The translations under genes and the position numbers were made by a program. 64,000 nucleotides of DNA from NCBI GenBank assembly GCA_949126835.1, contig OX421497.1, forward strand, positions 22,199,612 to 22,263,611. The letters are read 5' to 3'. Shown here in pieces: positions 15,898-26,159 of the stretch. The notes under the pieces were generated by a model. It made no database searches, was not told where the DNA came from, and worked only from the letters and a program-made list of their open reading frames with translations. How positions within the stretch are numbered: position 1 is the first letter of the stretch; each line of letters opens with the position of its first letter. This DNA is from Anisus vortex (Eukaryota; Mollusca; Gastropoda; Planorbidae).

Positions 15898-16718
15898 TTC
15901 TATACTCGTATTTAATCTCTCTCACAAACACACACATGGTTTAAGCTAAGGGAAAGGTCTGTATCCACTAAACTTATTTGCAACCACGGATCAGCACAAT
16001 TAACCAATCAGAACGACGAAGGTGACGCTGGGCTAGGCTTTGATTGGTCCCAGGCTAAACATTTCCAGACTTATGAGTTTTTTTAATCTAGTATCTAAAC
16101 AAAGTTAAAAAAACATCATATTATTGTCAGCATCTAGTCTAGAAGTTTAGATCATTCGTTTACGCACAGGAAATATGCCTACTGTATGTGCATTATTTGT
16201 TTATTAGTTTTATGTCCGAAAAAAAACATGGCTACATAATTTTTTTTTCTTCTACGCCACCAAATGGGCAGCAGGAGAAATTGGGGAAATTGAGTCCACA
16301 ATGTCCGAGAAAATTGTTTACAAACTAATTAGCCAGAGTTATGACCGGTATAGAATTTCCAAACATTGAGTAAAGTTAGAAACATATTTCAAACAAGCGT
16401 TAATTTATTTTTTTTAGTAATAAAATTATAGTATTATAACGTTTTTCGAATATAATTGATTTAATTTATTTCAAGTATTATTCATTTAAACTTTAAAAAA
16501 TGGCCTTAAAAGCCATCGGCAAAGATGCAAAGATATTGCAAATGCTACTAGCATGCATCACTGGAATCACTTCCTACTGAGATTCCTCCCTTGCATACTA
16601 AGATCTTTCTGGAAAGAATGTATCATAGCCAGGAGTTTCAGGTTTATAATAAACCTCTTTAGACATCGTTATCAAGGTGTCGTATCATGTAACGTAATAA
16701 TCTGGATGCATATGAGAG

Positions 16719-16750
<32 letters not shown>

Positions 16751-17233
16751 GTGAGTGTGTGTGGGAGAGAGAGGGAGGGTATGTGCTAGTTATGGTGTGT
16801 ATGTTTGTGTTAAACAACACCGGACTGTAAAAATGCATTCCGACATAGAATTCATGAATATCCCCAAAACCTAAAAATGTGTGGAATACTGTAGCCTATA
16901 TACCAGAACTAAACACCCCTAAAAGAAAGTAAAGGTCACGCACAGTACGCGCAGCCTCGGTCTGAAATGGCGCCAGAAATAGTCGTGTTTTCATATGAAA
17001 GAAAATATATGTGTAAAAAAAAAATATAATTTTGTTATCTATTATGTAGTCTTAAAATAAATTTTCAAACAATTTAAAAGTATGTTAAAAACTGCGTGAT
17101 TAATTAGTAAAGACTCCTAGAATGCAGAGATAATGTAGCCTACATTTAGAATATTTAGCGGAGGAGATTTATTTACATACGTAATTATATGCACTTCCGG
17201 ATTTATTTGGCGCGCTAATCCCGTTAGTATAAT
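15898..17233. other. Intergenic, no gene seen
   Basis: AT-rich DNA with a (CT)n tract at about 16717-16752 and a short GT/GA-rich tail. No exon or mobile element could be supported. Confidence 0.5.
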
Positions 17234-17240
17234 ATATCAC

Positions 17241-17542
17241 CATAGACTATAATATAGCCTGCATGGACCGCTTGCTTTAGTATTTCTGATATATGATGAC
17301 TCGAAACACTGATTTTCCGAATTTCCGATTCGTTGTTTCCTTTGCACTTCCGTTTTATTGAATCTCTTCGATTTTCTCAATGAAAAATTAAAATTAAAAT
17401 CGAAAGTTGTATAAAGCGGAAACATTTAATAAACAACGAGGAGCGTAGAAGTAATTTAAGACAGTTTTATTGGTTGCGCACGGAAAAAAGTTGATATAAG
17501 CTCTAAAAATAGAGCAAGCGGTCCATCTCATTATAGTCTATG
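17241..17542. mobile_element. 302-bp MITE with CATAGACTATAAT termini
   Basis: Both ends read CATAGACTATAAT when the right end is reversed. Inner terminal sequence GGACCGCTTGCT is also repeated inverted. Flanks are ATATCAC on both sides, a 7-bp target duplication (8 bp if the first C is shared). A second copy lies at 43022-43328 and a diverged part at 24061-24250. The element is non-coding. A 7-8 bp duplication would suit the P or hAT superfamilies. Confidence 0.88.
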
Positions 17543-17883
17543 ATATCACCAATATTTTGTGCTGAAGATGTAAATCAGATATCTCGCTATCTAGACTTTT
17601 AAAAATGCATCTACCGTGATCTACCTATGTGCTACGTTTCCTAAACCAGTCGCTAGCCTCCCTTCCATCCCTGACGATCTTCCCCCCCCCCCTCCACCCC
17701 CCCCCCCCCCCAAACCACACACACACCACAGAGACACAAGGTAGAACTCTATAAACACGAAAACTGTGTATCTACAAGTTGAAATGGATTACCAGCTCCC
17801 CCCCCCCCCCACACACACACATTTGCTGCCTTATCGCAGAAACAATATTTTAAAATACGGCGCGCTGTTACCTTCACAACAAA

Positions 17884-18171
17884 ATGGACGCTTGTGTCCC
17901 ATGTCCGTGTTTACATCACAGAGAAAGAAATGAATGCTTTCAATTCAAGTTAATCTTTGTGGACCATCGCACCAGAACAGATGGCTTGGAAATCAGGTTA
18001 GAGCTTTGTCTAGAATACAAAGCGGCCCTGTGCTATGGGTCCTCCTATGTACATATTTGTTGTGATTGTTTACTGTGTTATTATTACTTTGTAATTGGCA
18101 AGCCTGGGGTTAAAGGAATAAACACACACACAAAAAACCGGAAAAATTCGCAAAATAATGAATATATTTGA
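17884..18171 (+). other. Candidate first exon, weak
   Basis: An ATG in a good context (ACAAAATGG) after a locally GC-richer stretch opens MDACVPCPCLHHRERNECFQ. A possible donor, ATCAG|GTTAGA, follows 38 codons later. The peptide matches no family I know. I could not join it in frame to the exon at 25430, because phase-2 joining reaches TGA quickly. It could be a first exon of an unseen gene or chance. Confidence 0.15.
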
Positions 18172-18479
18172 ATAATTTTATATTTTATGCATGGAACAAC
18201 AAAGAAAAAATCGGATGTTAATGTAAAATAATTAAAAAATCAATTGATGTTTTACAGATGCGCTTTTGATCATAATTTCATTCCTCAATGTCTAATAATG
18301 TAATTATCAAGAGATTTGAATGACGAATAGTTTTGTGACTAGGCTTTTTTTCCCCCAACTACCATTTGGGTGACATGATCACTTTTCGTATTTGTCATTG
18401 TCTAATAATGTCAAATTTTCCCAAGCACAGTTATAATCTAAGTAAAGTTTTGGCTATACTGTAATCTTATTAACATTAA

Positions 18480-20620
18480 TCAGTTTGTTAAAATTGTATT
18501 TTTTTTCTACTTTGTTCTTTTGTTAATATTTGTTTTATACTTTGTCCGTTTCTTCAAATTTTATTTTTCTACTTTGTCCGTTTGTTAAAATTTGATTTGT
18601 CTACTTTGTCCGTTTGTTAAAATTTGATTTTTCTAATTTGTCCGTTTGTTAAAATTTGATTTTTCTACCTTGTCCTTTTGTTAATTTTATTTGTCTACTT
18701 TGTCCGTTTGTTAAAATTTGATTTTTCTAATTTGTCCGTTTGTTAAAATTTGATTTGTCTACTTTGTCCGTTTGTTAAAATTTGATTTGTCTACTTTGTC
18801 CGTTTGTTAAAATTTGATTTGTCTACTTTGTCCGTTTGTTAAAATTTGATTTGTCTACTTTGTCCGTTTGTTAAAATTTGATTTGTCTACTTTGTCCGTT
18901 TGTTAAAATTTGATTTGTCTACTTTGTCCGTTTGTTAAAATTTTATTTTTTCTACCTTGTCCTTTTGTTAATTTTATTTGTCTACTTTGTCCGTTTGTTA
19001 AAATTTGATTTTTCTAATTTGTCCGTTTGTTAAAATTTGATTTGTCTACTTTGTCCGTTTGTTAAAATTTGATTTGTCTACTTTGTCCGTTTGTTAAAAT
19101 TTGATTTGTCTACTTTGTCCGTTTGTTAAAATTTGATTTGTCTACTTTGTCCGTTTGTTAAAATTTGATTTGTCTACCTTGTCCTTTTGTTAATTTTATT
19201 TGTCTACTTTGTCCGTTTGTTAAAATTTGATTTTTCTAATTTGTCCGTTTGTTAAAATTTGATTTGTCTACTTTGTCCGTTTGTTAAAATTTGATTTGTC
19301 TACTTTGTCCGTTTGTTAAAATTTTATTTTTTCTACCTTGTCCTTTTGTTAATTTTATTTGTCTACTTTGTCCGTTTGTTAAAATTTGATTTTTCTAATT
19401 TGTCCGTTTGTTAAAATTTGATTTTTCTACTTTGTCCGTTTGTTAAAATTTGATTTGTCTACTTTGTCCGTTTGTTAAAATTTGATTTGTCTACTTTGTC
19501 CGTTTGTTAAAATTTTATTTTTTCTACCTTGTCCTTTTGTTAATTTTATTTGTCTACTTTGTCCGTTTGTTAAAATTTGATTTTTCTAATTTGTCCGTTT
19601 GTTAAAATTTGATTTGTCTACTTTGTCCGTTTGTTAAAATTTGATTTGTCTACTTTGTCCGTTTGTTAAAATTTGATTTGTCTACTTTGTCCGTTTGTTA
19701 AAATTTGATTTGTCTACTTTGTCCGTTTGTTAAAATTTGATTTGTCTACCTTGTCCTTTTGTTAATTTTATTTGTCTACTTTGTCCGTTTGTTAAAATTT
19801 GATTTTTCTAATTTGTCCGTTTGTTAAAATTTGATTTGTCTACTTTGTCCGTTTGTTAAAATTTGATTTGTCTACTTTGTCCGTTTGTTAAAATTTTATT
19901 TTTTCTACCTTGTCCTTTTGTTAATTTTATTTGTCTACTTTGTCCGTTTGTTAAAATTTGATTTTTCTAATTTGTCCGTTTGTTAAAATTTGATTTTTCT
20001 ACTTTGTCCGTTTGTTAAAATTTGATTTGTCTACTTTGTCCGTTTGTTAAAATTTGATTTGTCTACTTTGTCCGTTTGTTAAAATTTTATTTTTTCTACC
20101 TTGTCCTTTTGTTAATTTTATTTGTCTACTTTGTCCGTTTGTTAAAATTTGATTTTTCTAATTTGTCCGTTTGTTAAAATTTGATTTGTCTACTTTGTCC
20201 GTTTGTTAAAATTTGATTTGTCTACTTTGTCCGTTTGTTAAAATTTGATTTGTCTACTTTGTCCGTTTGTTAAAATTTGATTTGTCTACTTTGTCCGTTT
20301 GTTAAAATTTGATTTGTCTACTTTGTCCGTTTGTTAAAATTTTATTTTTTCTACCTTGTCCTTTTGTTAATTTTATTTGTCTACTTTGTCCGTTTGTTAA
20401 AATTTGATTTTTCTAATTTGTCCGTTTGTTAAAATTTGATTTGTCTACTTTGTCCGTTTGTTAAAATTTTATTTTTTCTACCTTGTCCTTTTGTTAATTT
20501 TATTTTTTCTACCTTGTCCTTTTGTTAATTTTATTTTTTCTACCTTGTCCTTTTGTTAATTTTATTTTTTCTACCTTGTCCTTTTGTTAATTTTATTTTT
20601 CTACTTTGTCCGTTTGCTAA
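18480..20620. repeat. 32-bp minisatellite with 572-bp higher-order repeat
   Basis: More than 60 units based on TTTGTCCGTTTGTTAAAATT plus TGATTTGTCTAC (32 bp), with variants TTTTTCTAATTTGTCC and TTTCTACCTTGTCCTTTTG. The CTACCTTGTCC variant occurs at 18952, 19174, 19333, 19524, 19746, 19905 and 20096. The spacing 222, 159, 191 is repeated twice, so a 572-bp block (18952-19523 and 19524-20095) was duplicated in tandem. The right end is a run of 31-bp units. Confidence 0.95.
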
Positions 20621-22600
20621 AATTATGAAAAATACATTTGCGAAGATAATAAAAGTTGTAAATATATAATTGGTTGCTTCGTAGCCACGTAGGCTTGTAT
20701 ATTTCTCTCGAATCGGGATGTTATGTCATAGTAGAATCTTATTTTAACCACAGCCTTCATGTATAGACGCCACAAGTCTCGAAAATGTGTATCTGTTCTA
20801 TGTAACTTATATAGGCTATTATACGAGATAGATACTAGTGGGTCAAGAATCAGAAGTAGAAAAACAACTGACATAGAGCATTGGTTCTAAACATGTGGTG
20901 TGTAGGCTCGACCCTGTTCAGTGGTTTGTGTGTGTGGGGGGGGGGGTCACGTTTGTGTAAGGAAAAAATACATGAATAGGCCTACCTAATTGTTGACAAC
21001 ACCCTCCCGCCTCTTCCCTAGAGACAAAAATTAAAGTGGTTAAAAACAAAACCTATTGCTAATGTGTGGGTGTATAAGCTATGTGAGGGTTACCTAGACA
21101 ACGTTACGTGTAGGATTTAGAAAAAAATAAAAGAAACGAACAGTGTCATCAATAGGTACGGTGAGAAAAATTATTGAGAAACGCTTAAAGTATTTTTATT
21201 ATAATAAACAAACAAACCAACGTATTTACACATGCAAACACATAGCCTACACAAATTACATGTATCTACGATCTTCATCAAACTTTAAACCACAGTTCAT
21301 TTTTTATGGTAGATATGAATTATTCATAATTGGAGAAATACAATCTTTGCATTTGGTTGAATATGACTCATGGTAATTTGGTAAAGACTAAATTTATCTA
21401 GAGTGCATCGTGGTGTGTTTTGTTCTTTAACCATTAGTAGCCTACTGAATTTATAACAACACAAACAAAATGCTTCTATCACTGTGTTCATACTGAGTTC
21501 ACGAGCCATTATTGTTCGCCTTGAAATACGGATTTTTTTGTGTAATGTACGTTTTGTTTTAGACAATTTTGATGTAATTATGCAGCATTCACAAAGTCTC
21601 GTCGATAATTGTGTTCCTCATGACTAAAAGGATAATAATATTGGAGTAAATGTGTATTTAAAAATGTTTAAAATTTAGCTGCTGATGTTTATTTTTTTAA
21701 TTTACTTTACACCACTGATCGCCTTTGAGTGTCATGTAACATTAGGTGGAACAACCTTTGTGGGTCAACACACAGATCAACTGATATATATAGCCTATAG
21801 ATAGGGAGAGAGGGACTCAATATAAATAGAGAGTCTACATCAGTGGGTTACCTAGTTCGTAGCCTCCTAGACTGTGTTTTCATTTTTCTATCCTTGACGT
21901 CGTAAAATTAACTATTGATTTTTTTTTTTTCTGTTTATCTTAATGTAGCGGAGAGTTAGAAATGTTACAGTGTCGTCATAGAATTCGTCCCGAAAAAAAA
22001 TCATTCCGTAAAATAAATATACAATGCATTTAAGGTGCATTTGTCCTGCTTTGTAAAACTTTACTTTTTTGTAATTTTAAAGTCTTTTAAATGCTTATTG
22101 ATCATTTCAAAAATGAAACTTACACAATCATCACTTCACAATCGATACAAATTGTAATCATAACCTATTAGGACACTTTGTTTTGTATGAAAACAAACTA
22201 GTTTCCGGTCCATTTACAAAAGGAGGTTAAACGTTTTGTACAATTGACATGAAATGTTTTCTCTTTTTTAACTTCTGAACCTTTTTAATATGCAAATAAT
22301 ACATATAAGATGTACAGTTCGTTTTTTTTTTATGTGTGTAATATTTACTTTTGCAGGTACACGTGTGTGGTACATTATTGGTCAGGTGTGTGCCCATTAT
22401 TGAAGGCGATACTCTATAATACTCTACTATACATAGGAAAAGCCGTGTTTCTGATTGACTGAAAACTGGAAGGTTTGTATGTATTATTATTGAAGGATAA
22501 AATGTTGTTAAACGAAACTTTCTGGCTTGGTCTAAATTGCATATTACATTTTATTATCAGGATACAAATAATAGAAAAGAAAGTTAATTATGTCCGACTC
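20621..22600. other. Intergenic, no gene seen
   Basis: AT-rich sequence with a short G-run near 20935. Open frames at 20623-20874, 21143-21376 and 21324-21566 lack domains and splice context. Nothing else is supported. Confidence 0.5.
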
Positions 22601-22607
22601 GATCAAA

Positions 22608-23680
22608 CGTTCTCAACGGGGGCGATATCGCCCCCCCCCCCCCCGGGGGCGGTGAGAAGCTTTAGAGGGGCGCTGACATTCCCGGGGGCGATTGGGGGGC
22701 GGTGAAGGGCAAATGGGCGATACAAACGTACCTGATATATTTTAACACCTCAGCTATTTGAATCGATTAGTTTTTGGATGAAATGTGATGTAAACGCAAG
22801 TGCTGCTAAATATCTGATATCCCCCAACAGTATGACTACATATTATTATATTAATAAGAAATAGGAATCGCAGTGACTTTTCGATGAAGTATTTGGCAAA
22901 TATAGTGTGCGGCCGGCTGGTCCTGTGATTGGTTCACCGGACTGTCGCCCTAACATCTGCTAACATTAATGATATTTTGATCTCAGTTTAATCGAGATGT
23001 CTTTAATGTCTTTTAAGATTCCAATGAAAACCAGGCATCATTGTTAAGCGGTATAGATAAGTGGTAATCATACAAACTGGGTAGTTATTGTAATGCTTGA
23101 AAATATACATATAAATTATTTAGTCATATAATATTTATAAAATTTTCAAATACTTTTTACAGTTTGATCATTTCAAAGTTATAAATTGTAAGCCATTTAT
23201 TTTTTATAAAAGAAAAAAAAATATTAGCTCAAATAAAACGGGCTAATTATCTCAATTTAATTAAAAAATTTTCCCACATTTATTTCAATAGTGATGCCGA
23301 ACAAGTTCTGTTTTGTAATGTAACAAATATTACTGATTATTAGACCTAAGGCTTTTGCAACCAAAATTGAAACAAACATAGACAAACTGCTAGCAACACA
23401 CCAGGCAAACGATTCACATTAATATTGATTTATTTAAACCGTTTGTTTAGGCAATTTTTTGATCTATTAATTCTTACAATATATTTCCTTTTCAGTTTTT
23501 TTTTTAAAGATAATTAATCACACAAAAAGTCTAGTCCGCCTACAAAAATTGTGGAAACTATGGTCCAGATGGGCGGAAAAGGGGGGGGGGGGCGATAAAA
23601 TACAGTTGGGGGGGGGGGGCGGTGAACGGAACAAAATTGTAAAATGGGGCGGTGAGCCGAAAGAGGTTGAGAACCTATGG
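22608..23680. mobile_element. hAT-like composite with G-rich ends
   Basis: The left edge has GTTCTCAACGGGGGCG and the right edge GAGGTTGAGAACC. This is an inverted GGTTCTCAAC-type terminus typical of hAT MITEs. Both ends carry long G/C homopolymer runs and the phrase GGGGCGGTGA. The interior 22975-23530 is, reversed, the core of the passenger element seen at 37924-39005 (for example AACTACCCAGTTTGTATGAT). The exact ends and target duplication cannot be fixed. Confidence 0.55.
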
Positions 23681-23689
23681 ACTAGGTGG

Positions 23690-23932
23690 ATGTATACGAC
23701 CGCTGAAGCAGCGTTCACGAGTTTCCATGAACATGGCATACTAGAGGATTGTGTGACCAGCGCAATCCCTAGCCGCCTTTACGTAAAGGCGTTTCAGGGT
23801 AGACTCGGGTACACCCTCCAGACGGAAGAAAAATTAAAGCCTTTAGCCGGAAATCTTTAAAATCCAGGAACCCAGGACCTTTGGTTCGCCAGTCGAACGC
23901 GCTGGCGCTCGGCCACCATCATTATGGCCCAA
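23690..23932 (-). repeat. tRNA-derived SINE, minus strand, best tRNA head
   Basis: Read on the minus strand, the head is TGGCCGAGCGCCAGCGCG followed by TTCGACTGGCGAACCAAAGG and CCTGGGTTCC. This is an A-box and B-box arrangement resembling a Leu/Ser-type tRNA. The body matches the other copies in the window. It is a retroposed pol III element, not a tRNA gene, because the acceptor-stem pairing is not preserved. Confidence 0.75.
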
Positions 23933-24060
23933 GATTTACCTCGGCAAGAAATCGTAAATTCCGCGGTACACGTTTTCAAATTCCGCGGATTACAGCGGCT
24001 TGGCTAATGCAGTAACATGACTTCATAGGTAGGCCTATAGGACTTGTTCTTAACTCAAAC

Positions 24061-24250
24061 CAAAGATTATAATAAGGTGGACCGTTTGTTCTATTTTTAG
24101 AGCATAAGTGTGTTGTTGTTTTTCTGTGCGCAGCCAAGAACGCTGTCCTAAGTGACTTCTAAACGTACCTTAATTTTCTGATGTATACAAATTTAGATTT
24201 AAATCTTAATTTTGGATTGAGAAAATAATAGCGAATTATTAAATCGGAAG
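24061..24250. mobile_element. Diverged partial copy of the CATAGACTATAAT MITE
   Basis: Contains GATTATAATAAGGTGGACCG, then TTCTATTTTTAGAGCAT. In inverted order this matches the end of the elements at 17241 and 43022 (ATAGAGCAAGCGGTCCAT, ATTATAGTC). The interior fits only loosely and the second terminus is worn. Confidence 0.5.
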
Positions 24251-24484
24251 TCCAGAGAACAGGGTGAGATCGAACATTCATAAAACAAATTATTTCAATT
24301 TATCAAATAGCAGAAATATCAATACAAGCTTTCTATCATATTATAGTCTTTGCTCAAACAAAATAAATGCAATTTTTACCTTCTTTATCGTTAATCAATC
24401 GTTTTTCATTATAACACATGCAGATATATTAACGCGTTGTGTAGGCTATATTCGCAAATTATAATCCTCAGGTTTTCTTTAGAC

Positions 24485-24848
24485 CAGGGGTCGGGAACTT
24501 ATGGCTCGCGAGTTAGATGTGGCTCTATTGATGCCTTCATCTGGCTCGAAGACAAATGCTCGATTATACAAAAAAATGTTAGACTCATTTGATCTACATA
24601 TTAATTGCATATCAATATTTCATTCTACAAATGAGCGAAAGTCTACTGCAGCTAAGCACCAGATGTGGTAAAGGAGATAGACTCTGCTGACCTAAAAGAC
24701 AGAAAAATAGCAACCCTGCATACATTATAATTAAAGGAAAATTTACTTGACTGTTTAGTTTTAAACATAATGTATGGCTCTCACAGAATTACTTTTCTAA
24801 ATATGTGGTGTCCATGGCTCTCTCGGACAAAAAGGTTCCCGACCCCTG
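24485..24848. mobile_element. 364-bp hAT MITE with perfect 8-bp target duplication
   Basis: Termini are perfect inverted repeats: CAGGGGTCGGGAAC at the left and GTTCCCGACCCCTG at the right. CTTTAGAC occurs directly before (24477-24484) and after (24849-24856), a perfect 8-bp target duplication diagnostic of hAT transposition. The interior repeats ATGGCTC phrases and has no coding sequence. The termini relate it to the CAGGGGTCGGCAA family at 31846, 37924 and 61252. Confidence 0.93.
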
Positions 24849-25077
24849 CTTTAGACAAACGATGCGTTAGCCTAATATTGTTTTCAACAAACTATCATTA
24901 CTTGTTCCTAAAGATAATATGTATTTATTGTTGAACAAAACAAACATTCATTTTTCAATTAGTTTAGAGAAAATAGTGTACTAGTTTAGAAAAAATCTTC
25001 TATTTCCCTCCTGTTGTGCACTGTACCCTTCCCCCGCCCCCCACACCCACTTTGCACTATCTGCCCCCCCCCCCTCT

Positions 25078-25106
25078 CCAACCTTGTAATCCTGGCTACG
25101 CCACTG
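25078..25106. mobile_element. Solo hAT right terminus
   Basis: The phrase GGCTACGCCACTG closes a C-rich stretch. It equals the reversed CAGTGGCGTAGC(C) terminus of the hAT family in this window. No matching left end is visible nearby, so this is a fragment. Confidence 0.5.
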
Positions 25107-25429
25107 TTTGAGCGTTAGGTGTATGTGTGTTTACGTTTGTGGTGTGTGTGTGTGTGTGGTGTCTGCAATGCTTTTGAAAGTACCGATGTGTTCCTACAAA
25201 ACGACATTCTGCTTTGGCTCTAAATGCATTATAAAGGGTAAGGTGGCTGTGCACACAATCATCGTGTATACAATGGCCACGGAAACTGGAGTTGCTTCCC
25301 TAGTCCCACAAACTGTCATTGTCTTAGTGGGATTTCTTACTTTTTTTATATTTTAAAACAAAACTACATACAAACTAATGTATACACACAAACTAATGAA
25401 AATGTGCACTTTGTCCATTTATCAACAGA

Positions 25430-26159
25430 AGGCTGGGTACAGAGATCGTACAGTGAGCAACAAACCATGGCCACATCCCAGACAGCCAAAGTGCACGACC
25501 CTATGTACAACTTCGACACCCACTTTCCGGAGCGCCTCTCCAGACTCCACCTCCACGGGGACTTCAACGCCTCCGGCTCGTTCCGGAAGAAGAAGATCAG
25601 GGCCCAGCGCTCCGGAGCAAGGTACAAAACCCAGCCCGTTACGTTCGACGAGATCCAAGAGGTGGACGAGGAGCCTGTGACTCCGGTCTCTCCGGAGCAG
25701 TCTGGCTCCACGCCGGAGCAGATCAAAGGCCAGCTTCAGGCCTTCTCGCGCTCCATGGACGGCCTTCTCCCGAAGGGCGTGTCTGCTGATCAGAGCCCCC
25801 CACAACATCACTTCACTCGAACGGGCTCCAGAAAGTTTCAGCGGCATCCGGACTGCATCCCGGAGAAGTCGGAAACGGAGCCCGTCACGCCGCAGCCTAT
25901 GGCGGATCCGCGTCCGTTGAGACTTGTTGACACTTCATTACCGCCCACGGCGGGAGCAGCCTCCCTGGCAGTGGCAGCACCGAGATCACCCTCGACGCCG
26001 GTGACGCCAACGTCGCCCACGTCACTCGTGCCTGGCGGGACGCCCGGGAGCGAAGGTGCCACGTCCCCCATCCCATCTCCGAACATGGCTTCCAGGCGGC
26101 AAAAAGTGACCGCCAAGGCTAAGAAAAGACAGAAGGCATTGGAAGATGCTGACCTTTGA
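25430..26159 (+). CDS. Unrecognised disordered protein, terminal coding exon
   Basis: A GC-rich coding block stands out from AT-rich surroundings. A 3' splice site (CATTTATCAACAG) precedes 25430. Two starts are possible. The exon may be joined upstream in the GWVQRSYSEQQ frame. Alternatively translation begins at the ATG at 25467 (ACCATGGCC, a strong context), giving 230 residues. The N-terminus, with DPMYNFDTHFPERLSRLHLH and a basic SFRKKKIRAQRSG segment, looks conserved in style. A short KTQPVTFDEIQEVDEE segment follows. Next comes a long Pro/Ser/Thr-rich tail with TP repeats (VTPVSPEQ, STPVTPTSPTS), and a Lys/Arg-rich C-terminus RRQKVTAKAKKRQKALED ending in TGA. There are no membrane segments, signal peptide or catalytic motifs. 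The TP/SP sites would suit proline-directed phosphorylation and the basic end nuclear targeting, both inference. I do not recognise the family. Confidence 0.75.

Noticed and set aside
23690..23932. A tRNA gene on the minus strand
   Set aside because: A and B box-like text is present but the acceptor stem does not pair. The sequence continues into a repeated SINE body found four more times.
25108..25356. Short gene upstream of 25430 (frame with GVCVCV and MATETGVASL)
   Set aside because: It begins in a GT microsatellite. The ATG at 25272 has a good context but only 27 codons, and no clear donor joins it in phase to the exon at 25430.
25422..26116. Minus-strand frames opposite the GC-rich exon
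   Set aside because: They arise from the low stop frequency of GC-rich DNA. The plus frame has the splice acceptor, start context and sensible composition.
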